Below, one piece after another: positions 1 through 7,550 of a DNA stretch of 20,220 bases. The notes beneath the pieces were generated by a model, which worked only from the letters and a program-made list of their open reading frames with translations, was not told the DNA's origin and did not search any database. Location of the stretch: positions 1 to 20,220 of the IMG/VR virus record IMGVR_UViG_3300042555_000148, one strand, 5' to 3'. Positions within the stretch are counted from its first letter, which is position 1. Each line of letters starts with the position of its first letter. The position numbers were made by a program, and so were the translations under genes. The stretch is from a virus.

Positions 1-1
1 C

Positions 2-394
2 GACCCCAATGGCGGCGGTATCTTTTTCTTGGACGTCGGCTACGAAGCTATGTACTTCGACAGTCTGAAAGATCAGCTGTATGTATTAACAGGTACAAAC
101 GTCGGCAAGTGGGATACTGGCACATCGCTGACCTATCGCTCACGTAGCAAGCCCTTCCGTCAGGGTTCACCGATTAACTTTGCAGCCGCTGTGGTGGTAG
201 CCAACGCCTACCCAGTGACATTCCGCTTATATGCTGATGGTGTGCTCAAGCACACGCAGACTGTTGCAGACCGCAATCCATTTAGATTGCCTAGCGGCTA
301 CCGCGCATTTGAATTCCAGATTGAGCTCGAGGGTACAAACCCAGTGCAAGACGTGGCTATCGCGACATCTGTTGAGGAACTCAAACAGCTATGA
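2..394 (+). CDS. C-terminal part of a phage virion/tail structural protein (5' end outside window)
   Basis: The frame is open from base 2 without an in-frame start that is needed, so the gene begins upstream and only its last 130 residues are visible. The visible part is beta-rich. It has a segment reading WDTGTSLTYRSRSKPF, then a stretch of alternating hydrophobic residues (YPVTFRLYADGVLKH), and ends in EELKQL. I recall similar C-terminal ends on large podovirus tail or stabilisation-type proteins encoded just before the tail fibre, but no catalytic motif is visible. The stop codon overlaps the tail-fibre start as ATGA, so the two genes are probably translationally coupled and co-transcribed. 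The structural role is inferred mainly from position and fold character. The exact protein (tail hub, nozzle or stabilisation protein) cannot be decided from this fragment. Confidence 0.7.
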   Translation, partial: DPNGGGIFFLDVGYEAMYFDSLKDQLYVLTGTNVGKWDTGTSLTYRSRSKPFRQGSPINFAAAVVVANAYPVTFRLYADGVLKHTQTVADRNPFRLPSGYRAFEFQIELEGTNPVQDVAIATSVEELKQL

Positions 395-3300
395 GAAACG
401 ACATCCCAAGCGACAGCGCCAGTAACTTTGGCTCTCGCGTTCGCGAAACCTTGATGACCTATTTAGGCAAGCAGGGCGACCCGCTTGACCGTGGTATCAC
501 GATTCGTGACTTGGTTGACTCTGGCTTTGCGTCTCTTAGCAACTTTAAGTTCGGTGGCGGTTCTGCTCCACTTATTGCTGGCCCATCGATTACCGATGCA
601 TATGTTCCTGATTTAACACCGCCGCCTACACCTACTGGTTTTACTGCTACCGCTGCGATTTCAAACATCATCATTGAGTGCGATGACCCAGTCTACTCAC
701 AAGGCCATGGTCACAGGCTTTCTCGCATTTACGGCGCTACTCGTGCAGGCACTGCGCCTCAGCCCGTATTTGCAGATGCTGTTGAGATTACCCAGTTTTC
801 TGGCGCGGTTACGTCTTACTCTACAAACCCAGCCACCGAGTGGCACTTGTGGATTAAGTGGGAGTCTATTGATGGTGTTTTAAGCGCATCCCCTGCTGGC
901 GGAACTAACGGTCTTGTTGTTACTACAGGCCAAGATGTAGCTAAGCTTCTTGAAGCCCTGACTGGGGAACTTACAGCCGCACAGCTTTATACCGACCTAG
1001 GCGCTCGCATTGATTTAATTGATGCTGCAGCCAGTGTTCCCGGGTCAGTCAATGCTCGCGTTGGTGCGGTGCAAGCACAGGTCAACGACATTCAGAATAC
1101 TCCTGCGTACTCTAATACTGAGACCTATGCGACAAACGATCTAGTCACATACAACGGCGCTATTTATCAAGCCAAGTCAACTACGACTGGCAACCTGCCT
1201 ACCAACACTACTTACTGGACAAAGGTCGGTGACTACACATCACTAGGTCAGGTTGTTGCTGCGCACACTACACAGATTGCAACTGTTGTTAGCGATTTAA
1301 GTGCTGAGTCAACTCTTCGCCAGTCCCTTAGTGCACAAGTTAATGACGCTACAACTGGCCTGCCAGCGACTCGCTCGACTTTGCTGACGAACTACTACAC
1401 CAAGGCAGCAACCGATTCAGCCATTAGTTCTGCAACAAGCACGCTGGTTTCCACAACGGCATTAAACACTGCTCTCGGTAACTACACTACTACCGCGGGT
1501 TTGGTGGCGGACTACTACACAAAGACAGCGACAGATTCTGCAATCAGCTCGGCTACGCAGTTCTTAGTGTCTACGACTGCGCTAAACACGGCTTTAACCG
1601 CATACACCAACACAGCTACGCTGACTGCCAACTACTACACCAAGACAGCCGCAGACTCGGCCATTAGCCAAGCAACTCAGAACTTGGTTTCCACGACTGC
1701 GTTAAATACTGCGCTCAGTGCATACACCAACACGGCTACCCTGAACTCGCTGTACTACACCAAGACAGGTGCGGACTCGGCCATTACTGCGGCAACTCAG
1801 AACTTGGTTTCGACAACTGCTCTGAACACTGCTCTTGGGAATTACACGACCACGGCGTCTCTGACAACAAACTACTACACCAAGACTCAGGCTGACAGTG
1901 CGATTAGTTCCGCAACGACCAATCTTGTGTCTACTAGTGGCTTGGCTACGACACTAGGTGATTACCCTACTAACGCCACACTGACAACAAACTACTACAC
2001 CAAGACAGCCACGGACTCGGCAATCAGTTCTGCTACGTCTACGCTTGTCTCAACCAGCACACTGAACAACTACACAACGACTGCGGCGTTGCAGGCTAAC
2101 TACTTCACCAAGGCTAGCGGTACTGCGCTTGAAGGCAAGTACACAGTCAAGGTTGACCTAAACGGTTATGTCTCTGGCTTCGGTCTGGCTTCTACGGCTA
2201 ATGATGCAGGGGCAACCAGTACTTTTGCTGTTCGTTCTGACTCGTTCTACATTGCAAGCCCTAGCGGCCCGGGCATTACACCCACGATGCCGTTTATCGT
2301 TCGGACAACACCTGTAACTATTGGCGGTGTAGAGGTTCCTGTTGGTGTGTATATCACTGATGGCTACATTCAAAACGGCACGATCACTAACGCTAAGATC
2401 GCCAACCTCGCGGTGGACAATGCCAAGATTGCTTCTTTGTCTGCTGACAAAATCAGAGCTGGCTCAATCAGCGTTGGTCAGTACATTCAATCTGCCAACT
2501 ATGTCACTGGGTCTGCTGGCTGGAAGATCGATGGTAGTGGCTCCGCTGAGTTTGGTGCTGCCTCCATCCGTGGCCAGTTGGTTGCGTCTCAGATTAATTC
2601 AAACGGTCTGTCAATCCGTGCGGCTGACGGCACAGTGATTCTGTCTGCGGGTTCTAGCCTTGGAGCCAGTTCTTTTTCTGGTGATGTCACAGGTTCGATC
2701 GCTGGAACTACTGCTTCTACTGTTGTCAATACAGCTAACAATGCTAACTCAACAGCCAACACGGCTAACTCAACGGCAAATTCTGCCGTTGCAGCGGCTT
2801 CTACGGCTCAAGGTACGGCGAATACCGCCGTTTCTGCGGCTTCTACTGCACAAAACACAGCCAACAACGCTGCCTCCGCAGCTTCAACTGCTCAGTCTAC
2901 TGCTAACTCCGCTGCCTCTGCCGCTGCTGCAGCCCAAGCCGCTGCTGACGCTAAACTTGCAAGGTCGGGTGCTCAGATTCTGACTGGCCCTGTGACGCTA
3001 AACGCAGCATCCGCAATCACTGTGGGCAACCCTGCACTAAACGGCCAACCGGGCTTCAATGGTTTCTACATCGGCAGCACTGGTATCGTTGGAACTAAGA
3101 ACGGCTTAACAACTTTTGCTCTGGACAATGCGGGTAACGCCACGTTCAAGGGTGATCTGACTGGTGCGTCTGGTACGTTCAGTGGTGCGTTGTCTGGTGC
3201 TACTGGTACTTTTAGTGGCGCTCTGTCTGGTGCGACTGGTAGTTTTTCTGGAGCTGTAACGGCATCTACGCTGACTGCTGACAGCATGAACGTCGCCCGT

Positions 3301-3756
3301 CGTAACGTTCTGGAAAGTGGAGTTCTTACCCTGCCATCTCAGACATTATTGGGTTATACCAGTACTTATATGAACGACGGTGAGGGCGGCTACTACATTG
3401 ACACCCCCCTTCCAGTCGGAACATCTCAGCTTGTCAATATTAATCGTGTAGTCCCAACAAACATAACTGACGATTATTTTTCGGCGTTCCCTCTAGCCGT
3501 CATCCTTAGACAGCCGTTTTCTTGCAGTGCTCAGCCTTTGTCCGAGTCTAACTATTCTGGCGGGGATGGGCAGTTTAATATTACTGTTGTTGCTGAAGTC
3601 GTTGTAAACAGACGTTACTCAGTTGGCGGGTCTACGACCACAGACGATAATCGGGTTTTTATTTTTTTGCGGCATTACATCATTACAAACGTATCAAGCA
3701 CTTTTACCTACCTCACAGTCCCCACGCAAGTACGATGGATACTTAACCGAGCATGA
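391..3756 (+). CDS. Tail fibre / host-specificity protein with FN3-like, CBM-like and repeat regions
   Basis: This 1121-residue protein most likely forms the trimeric fibre that binds the host surface. Residues 75-180 look like the fibronectin-III-type segment of gpJ-like proteins (PPPTPTGFTATAAISNI, later WHLWIKWESIDGVLSASP). Residues 238-282 resemble a chitin-binding-type CBM5/12 module (NDLVTYNGAIYQAKS, then YWTKVGDY). Residues 335-570 are six 40-residue YYTK repeats. Residues 660-740 carry the gpJ-style TNAKIANLAVDNAKI and GWKIDGSGSAEFGAASI motifs. An Ala/Thr/Asn-rich helical stretch follows (about 780-855), then three GA(S/T)G(T/S)FSGA repeats (925-957). The last 150 residues are non-repetitive and are the likely receptor-binding tip. 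The start ATG overlaps the previous stop, with GAGGA at 374-378. No S74 chaperone domain is present on this fibre. Fibre identity is well supported; the receptor is unknown. Confidence 0.9.
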   Translation: MRNDIPSDSASNFGSRVRETLMTYLGKQGDPLDRGITIRDLVDSGFASLSNFKFGGGSAPLIAGPSITDAYVPDLTPPPTPTGFTATAAISNIIIECDDPVYSQGHGHRLSRIYGATRAGTAPQPVFADAVEITQFSGAVTSYSTNPATEWHLWIKWESIDGVLSASPAGGTNGLVVTTGQDVAKLLEALTGELTAAQLYTDLGARIDLIDAAASVPGSVNARVGAVQAQVNDIQNTPAYSNTETYATNDLVTYNGAIYQAKSTTTGNLPTNTTYWTKVGDYTSLGQVVAAHTTQIATVVSDLSAESTLRQSLSAQVNDATTGLPATRSTLLTNYYTKAATDSAISSATSTLVSTTALNTALGNYTTTAGLVADYYTKTATDSAISSATQFLVSTTALNTALTAYTNTATLTANYYTKTAADSAISQATQNLVSTTALNTALSAYTNTATLNSLYYTKTGADSAITAATQNLVSTTALNTALGNYTTTASLTTNYYTKTQADSAISSATTNLVSTSGLATTLGDYPTNATLTTNYYTKTATDSAISSATSTLVSTSTLNNYTTTAALQANYFTKASGTALEGKYTVKVDLNGYVSGFGLASTANDAGATSTFAVRSDSFYIASPSGPGITPTMPFIVRTTPVTIGGVEVPVGVYITDGYIQNGTITNAKIANLAVDNAKIASLSADKIRAGSISVGQYIQSANYVTGSAGWKIDGSGSAEFGAASIRGQLVASQINSNGLSIRAADGTVILSAGSSLGASSFSGDVTGSIAGTTASTVVNTANNANSTANTANSTANSAVAAASTAQGTANTAVSAASTAQNTANNAASAASTAQSTANSAASAAAAAQAAADAKLARSGAQILTGPVTLNAASAITVGNPALNGQPGFNGFYIGSTGIVGTKNGLTTFALDNAGNATFKGDLTGASGTFSGALSGATGTFSGALSGATGSFSGAVTASTLTADSMNVARRNVLESGVLTLPSQTLLGYTSTYMNDGEGGYYIDTPLPVGTSQLVNINRVVPTNITDDYFSAFPLAVILRQPFSCSAQPLSESNYSGGDGQFNITVVAEVVVNRRYSVGGSTTTDDNRVFIFLRHYIITNVSSTFTYLTVPTQVRWILNRA
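1393..2100 (+). repeat. Six in-frame tandem repeats of 120 bp in the tail fibre
   Basis: Units start at 1393, 1513, 1633, 1753, 1873 and 1993. The first five are exactly 120 bp (40 residues) and the sixth is 108 bp; a seventh partial unit starts at 2101. Each begins YYTK, followed by a DSAI(S/T) helix segment, LVST, a short helix and a Y-T/P-x-A-x-L end. The protein pattern is kept while third codon positions differ between units. Selection therefore acts on the protein, and the copies are not fresh duplications. The repeats probably form the fibre shaft. Confidence 0.93.
2794..2919 (+). repeat. Three 42-bp tandem repeats (14-residue Ala-rich units) in the tail fibre
   Basis: Units at 2794-2835, 2836-2877 and 2878-2919 each encode AASTAQ-x-TAN-x-A-x-S. 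Degenerate related sequence lies on both sides (about 2725-2952). The period of 14 equals two heptads, consistent with a trimeric coiled-coil shaft. Confidence 0.85.
3163..3261 (+). repeat. Three 33-bp tandem repeats (GA-x-G-x-FSGA) in the tail fibre
   Basis: Units at 3163-3195, 3196-3228 and 3229-3261 encode 11-residue copies of GASGTFSGALS with small changes. Gly/Thr/Ser-rich repeats of this kind precede the tip in many phage fibres. They are likely to form beta-structured shaft turns just before the C-terminal head. Confidence 0.85.
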
Positions 3757-4259
3757 AATACACATACGACAATGACAATTTCTACAGCGGGACAATCTAT
3801 GTTGATTCGCCTGTTGGAGTATCTGAGGCCCCACCCGAGGCTCAAGGTAAGTTGCGCCCCAAATGGAATGGCTTAACATGGGTACTTACTGCCGACTATC
3901 GCGGTACGACTTGGTTTAACTCGGACACCAAAAAGTACGAAGTCTCAGACCAACCCGACGATGCACGGACAGCTCCATGGGTTGAAGTTGTTGGTGGGAC
4001 TATTACAAGTAGCTTTCCCCCTGCCGCCGACTACATCTTTAACTATGTCACTAAAGAGTGGATTCCCGACATTCCGGTATTAGAAACCAAAGCTAAAGAG
4101 CGACGCAATCGTTTTCTTGCTGCTTCTGATTGGACTCAAATGCCTGATGTACTGTTGGCTACTAAAACTGCATGGGCAACCTATCGACAAGAGCTGCGTG
4201 ACATCACGGCACAATCCGGTTATCCTACAGAAATCATCTGGCCAACTCCACCGCAATAA
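3753..4259 (+). CDS. Tail fibre assembly / tail-assembly chaperone-like protein
   Basis: This 168-residue protein starts inside the stop codon of the tail fibre (ATGA), which indicates coupled expression with the fibre. The C-terminal part carries the pattern seen in the Phage_tail_APC family (Pfam PF16778, from memory): K-x-RRNRFLAASDWTQMPD, then WATYRQELRDIT and a closing YPTEIIWPTPP. Residues 1-110 are aromatic-rich and resemble the N-terminal half of tail fibre assembly proteins that follow fibre genes (for example KYEVSDQPDD). The likely role is to help the preceding fibre fold, trimerise or attach. This rests on family resemblance and immediate adjacency; being a minor structural cap instead is possible. 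No membrane segment or signal peptide is visible. Confidence 0.75.
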   Translation: MKYTYDNDNFYSGTIYVDSPVGVSEAPPEAQGKLRPKWNGLTWVLTADYRGTTWFNSDTKKYEVSDQPDDARTAPWVEVVGGTITSSFPPAADYIFNYVTKEWIPDIPVLETKAKERRNRFLAASDWTQMPDVLLATKTAWATYRQELRDITAQSGYPTEIIWPTPPQ

Positions 4260-4273
4260 GACATAATACGCAC

Positions 4274-4690
4274 ATGGCAGAACTTGTCTTTGACCAGAAA
4301 GATCGTATTGGCGCTTGGGTTGCTGAGCGTGTCGGTCAGAACGCAGACTGGGGAAGTTTCTACGCGCTCGGTGTCATGCAGGGTGACGAGGTTCTAGCCG
4401 GGGTAGTCATAAACAACTACAATGGATCAAACGCTACATGTCATATAGCCATCGCACGGCAGACGAAGCAAATCATTCCCCTCTTCGAGCATGTGTGCAA
4501 CTATGCATTTAACCACTGCCAGTTAAAAAGACTCACTGGTATGGTGCCCACAAATGAACCACATATCATAGAATTCGATAAGCATCTTGGGTTTGAAGAA
4601 GAGTTTGTAATGAAAGACGGCGCTCCCGGCGCTGATATGCAGATTTTGGTAATGCGGCCTGACACCTGTCGTTGGCTGCGCAAGGAGTAA
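4274..4690 (+). CDS. GNAT-like N-acetyltransferase encoded in the tail module
   Basis: This 138-residue protein has the layout of a compact GNAT fold. It shows a beta strand with an acceptor-type pattern (DEVLAGVVINNYNG), a central strand-helix unit (CHIAIARQTKQIIPLFEHVCNYAFNH), then the late strand and helix (LKRLTGMVPTNEPHIIEFDKHLGFEEEFVMKDG). In GNAT proteins, R/K-L-x-G-x-V followed by N-x-x-x-I-x-x-x-x-x-LGF is a typical second half. The canonical acetyl-CoA loop R/Q-x-x-G-x-G/A is not clear, so substrate and activity are uncertain. GNAT-like genes are common near phage tail and internal-protein genes, where they might modify a virion or host protein; that role is inference. Its last codons contain the ribosome binding site of the next gene. 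Confidence 0.72.
   Translation: MAELVFDQKDRIGAWVAERVGQNADWGSFYALGVMQGDEVLAGVVINNYNGSNATCHIAIARQTKQIIPLFEHVCNYAFNHCQLKRLTGMVPTNEPHIIEFDKHLGFEEEFVMKDGAPGADMQILVMRPDTCRWLRKE
4682..4687 (+). promoter_or_regulatory. Ribosome binding site AAGGAG deciding the start at 4693
   Basis: AAGGAG lies 5 nt before ATG 4693 and inside the 3' end of the acetyltransferase gene. It favours this ATG over the in-frame TTG at 4672, which would make the next protein seven residues longer. Confidence 0.8.
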
Positions 4691-4692
4691 AT

Positions 4693-5700
4693 ATGGGCGG
4701 AAAATCGTCAGCACCACCAGACTATTCGGCGATGGCGGCAGCCACGGAACGCGGTATTGCTACTGCAGAGCGTCTTGGCAATCGTCAAATGGACTTTGCA
4801 CAACGTCAGTATGAGGAAATGAAACCTCTAGCTGAACGAGTCGCTAACCAACAAATGGCTGCTCAAGAAGAACTGATGCGACAGGGGCGCGATTACTACG
4901 ACTACCAAAGGGAAACGTTCCGACCGTTGGAGCAAGGTCTTGTTGCGCAAGCGCAACAGTACAACACCGAAGGTAACCGAGCCCAGCTTGCTGCTCAGGC
5001 TTCTGCTGATGCAGCTAACGCATTCCAATCTGCTCAAGGTGTTACGTCTCGAGACATGGCTCGTCGTGGTATCAACGCTTCGTCTGGCGCTGCCCTGATG
5101 ATGAGAAATCAGAACGCCCTTGGCCTTGCAGGTCTAACCGCCGGTGCAGCTACCAACGCTCGTCGCCAAGCTGAACAAACAGGTTTTGCTCGTAGCCTAG
5201 ATGTTACTGGCTTAGGCCGAGGTCTCGCAGGTGCTTCTCTCGGTGCTTATGGTGGCGCTTCTGGGGCTGGTACTGCGGGTCTTGGCTCAGCAATGTCTGC
5301 CGGTAATCAGCGTAGTGCCGCGTTTGGCCAAGGTGCTGGCTATTCTCTGGCTGGAGCTCAGATGGGTCTCACAGGCCAAGGCAACATCCTCAACGCGCAG
5401 ACAAGCGCATACAACACCGGCGTTAATGCGCAAGGTCAAATGTATGGCTCCATTCTGGGCGCAGGCGCTGCGTACTTCTCTGACCGACGCCTCAAAGAAA
5501 ACATTGAGAACGTTGGTCGTGATGAGCGCACCATGTTGCCGCTTTATGAGTTTGAGTACATCGGTGGAACCGGCAAACGCTTCTTGGGCGTGATGGCCGA
5601 CGACGTTGAGAAACGTTACCCTGAGATGGTGTTCACAATGCCCGACGGCTACAAAGCAGTTAACTACGCCGGTCTCGGCATCGAAATGTTGGAGGTTTGA
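4693..5700 (+). CDS. Virion protein with C-terminal peptidase S74 (intramolecular chaperone) domain
   Basis: The 335-residue product has three parts. Residues 1-145 are helical and rich in Gln, Glu and Arg (ERLGNRQMDFAQRQYEEM). Residues 145-255 are Gly/Ala-rich with little charge. Residues 263-335 match the S74 intramolecular chaperone auto-processing domain: SDRRLKENIENVGRDE, then YEFEYIGGTGKRFLGVMADDVEKRYPEM and a closing YKAVNYAGLGIEMLE. S263 and K268 would be the catalytic Ser-Lys pair, cutting just before the domain after folding, as known for endosialidases and several phage proteins. The domain stops at the core and lacks the long coiled coil many homologues add. The N-terminal part resembles internal or ejection-type virion proteins more than fibres. 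Start ATG 4693 is chosen on its AAGGAG. Assignment of S74 is strong; the role of the rest is inferred. Confidence 0.85.
   Translation: MGGKSSAPPDYSAMAAATERGIATAERLGNRQMDFAQRQYEEMKPLAERVANQQMAAQEELMRQGRDYYDYQRETFRPLEQGLVAQAQQYNTEGNRAQLAAQASADAANAFQSAQGVTSRDMARRGINASSGAALMMRNQNALGLAGLTAGAATNARRQAEQTGFARSLDVTGLGRGLAGASLGAYGGASGAGTAGLGSAMSAGNQRSAAFGQGAGYSLAGAQMGLTGQGNILNAQTSAYNTGVNAQGQMYGSILGAGAAYFSDRRLKENIENVGRDERTMLPLYEFEYIGGTGKRFLGVMADDVEKRYPEMVFTMPDGYKAVNYAGLGIEMLEV
5691..5695 (+). promoter_or_regulatory. Ribosome binding site GGAGG deciding the start at 5702
   Basis: GGAGG lies 6 nt before ATG 5702 and overlaps the last codons of the S74 gene. This supports ATG 5702 over the upstream in-frame alternative start at 5606, which would lie deep inside the S74 coding sequence. 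Confidence 0.8.
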
Positions 5701-5701
5701 T

Positions 5702-7534
5702 ATGGGATGGGCATCAGGTTTACAAGCGGGTCTTCAGTTAGGTAGAGCTTTTAAAGAAGGCCAAGAACGCCGTGCCATGGAGAAAATCCAAGGCGCTACT
5801 GCTAATGAGATACAAGATTACAGTACTGCAGGGACTCAGCAGATTCAAGGCTTGCAAGCCTCTGGTGCTTATGACGTTGAGGCTGTTCCTGCGGCTCCGG
5901 GCCAAGCCCCCACGCTTCGCTACACACCTAAACAAGGTTTGGACTTGCAGGGTGACATGCCCGCTCCAGCAGGAGCGTCTATCGACGTAGCTCCTCAGCG
6001 ACTGACTGAGTTCCTTGGGCAACGCTATGAAGGTGGGCTAACACCGGAGCGTATGGAAACAATCCGCACTCGCGCTATGGCTAACGCCATGACTGACCCC
6101 ATGCGTCGTCAACAGGCTTTACAGAACGTTACTGCTGAAGAACGCGCACAAGCGGCAGAGAAACGTACGCAGCTAGGGTTTGAAACCCAGCAAGAAGCCG
6201 CTTTACTTACGATTGCAGAACAAAAGCGTCTAAAAAAAGAACGTGATGATGTTGAAACCCGCCAAGCGCAGCTGTCTAAAGATTGGTCTGACCGCTTGGC
6301 TATTAAAGACGCAGACGGTAATGTTACGGGCATGCGTCCTCCCACTAACGAAGACATGATGTGGTCTGCGCAGCGCAATGCACAGAATCTCGCTGCTGCT
6401 GGTAAGACAACAGAGGCTATGGGCGCGTATAGAGACTTTGTGACTACCGCTAAAGCGCAAATCGAGTTGCAAGGTGCGGAGCGTACTGATGCTATTCGTA
6501 TAGCTGCTGATAGAGTCAACAGAGGAGACTTTTCTGGTGCTAAAGATTTCTACGACAAGTTTGTACCAGACGGTGCCAAAGTCAAAGAATTTAAAGAAAA
6601 CAAAGACGGCACAATCACCGTCAAACGTGTCGACCTGAACGGCAACGCCTTGCCAGATACCAAAACAACTAGGCAAGAACTTATTGAAGGTTTGGTAGCG
6701 TTTAATGATCCGTCTAAGCTAATTGATTACGCGCAGAGATCGTTCATGAACAACATTCAGACCGAACAACTTAAGTTGCAAAGAAGGCAGACCGCAGCTT
6801 CAGAAGCCAATGTTAGGATATCGCAAGAAAACTTGCAGCTTACCAAGGAAAGAGAAGACCGTCTGGCTAAACCGATTCAGACTATGGTTGACGATCTCAA
6901 AGCTGCTGGTCTTGAGGTTAGCCAAGCCGATGTTAGAGCTTTGGCCAAGCTTGACAAACCTGAGAGCGCGGCAGTTAAAGCACAAGTTGATGCCATTCTT
7001 AAAAGTATTGACCCGTTGCAGCCCAAGTCGTTGGAAACTGCACAGGCGAAGATTACCGATGTGTACAAAGGCGTTGCGCTTCAAGACCGCAACAAAACAA
7101 TTGTGCAAGGACTCGTTCGTGCCAAAAAAGACGGCAACGAAGAATCTGCCCTTGCTACTTTGCGTGATAACGGAATTGGTGAAGCCACCATTGCTGGGTT
7201 GGCTAAAGAGGCGGGTATTACATACACAGCTCCTACTAAGGCACCGCAACCCGCTGCCGCAGCGAATGTAGCACCAACATCTGGTATCAACACATCTCGT
7301 ACTGGTACTGGCGAAACTAATCCCTACGTTACCACTGCAGGGAAGCCAACTGGTTTAACTACTGGAGCGCCATCTGTTGTTTCACAGGTACTACCGCAAG
7401 TAGCACAAACAGTTGAAAATACTGTAGGAACAACCGCTACAGCAACGCGCTATTTACAGGGTAAAATTTCTCGTAACGAGTCGTTGACCCCAGCTGAGAC
7501 TGCAAGGGCACGACAACTCGGCCTTATCAAATAA
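5702..7534 (+). CDS. Putative internal virion protein, helical, unknown fold
   Basis: This 610-residue protein starts MGWASGLQAGLQLGRAFKEG, one base after the preceding stop. Residues 141-196 are charged and strongly helix-forming (TAEERAQAAEKRTQLGFE, then AEQKRLKKERDD). Residues 330-350 hold a short beta-like insert (GTITVKRVDLNGNALPD). A second long helical region lies around 370-415 (TEQLKLQRRQTAASEAN). From about 508 to 580 it is a low-complexity Ala/Pro/Thr/Gly linker, and it ends in a small conserved-looking helix (SLTPAETARARQLGLIK). No enzymatic motif is visible. Its place between the S74 protein and the giant polyvalent protein, and its helical make-up, resemble the gp15 position in T7-like ejection modules. 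Homology to gp15 is not shown. I call it a putative internal or ejection protein by context only. Confidence 0.65.
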   Translation: MGWASGLQAGLQLGRAFKEGQERRAMEKIQGATANEIQDYSTAGTQQIQGLQASGAYDVEAVPAAPGQAPTLRYTPKQGLDLQGDMPAPAGASIDVAPQRLTEFLGQRYEGGLTPERMETIRTRAMANAMTDPMRRQQALQNVTAEERAQAAEKRTQLGFETQQEAALLTIAEQKRLKKERDDVETRQAQLSKDWSDRLAIKDADGNVTGMRPPTNEDMMWSAQRNAQNLAAAGKTTEAMGAYRDFVTTAKAQIELQGAERTDAIRIAADRVNRGDFSGAKDFYDKFVPDGAKVKEFKENKDGTITVKRVDLNGNALPDTKTTRQELIEGLVAFNDPSKLIDYAQRSFMNNIQTEQLKLQRRQTAASEANVRISQENLQLTKEREDRLAKPIQTMVDDLKAAGLEVSQADVRALAKLDKPESAAVKAQVDAILKSIDPLQPKSLETAQAKITDVYKGVALQDRNKTIVQGLVRAKKDGNEESALATLRDNGIGEATIAGLAKEAGITYTAPTKAPQPAAAANVAPTSGINTSRTGTGETNPYVTTAGKPTGLTTGAPSVVSQVLPQVAQTVENTVGTTATATRYLQGKISRNESLTPAETARARQLGLIK

Positions 7535-7550
7535 TCGCAAGGTACCAAGC

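Noticed and set aside
1393-2100. CRISPR array or satellite DNA
   Set aside because: The 120-bp units are in frame, have no spacers, and vary at synonymous sites, so they are protein repeats of the tail fibre.
5606-5701. N-terminal extension of the internal virion protein
   Set aside because: It would overlap the S74 catalytic domain by 95 bases; GGAGG at 5691-5695 points to ATG 5702.
6230-7249. Long open frames on the minus strand (148 and 149 codons) opposite the internal virion protein
   Set aside because: They are shadows of a well-supported coding gene in a region with few antisense stops, and the translations are Phe/Ser/Leu-rich without protein-like motifs.
6810-7271. 153-codon plus-strand frame overlapping the internal virion protein
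   Set aside because: Its composition (many Leu, Arg, Pro, Lys) is that of a frame-shifted reading, and it is fully contained in the real gene.
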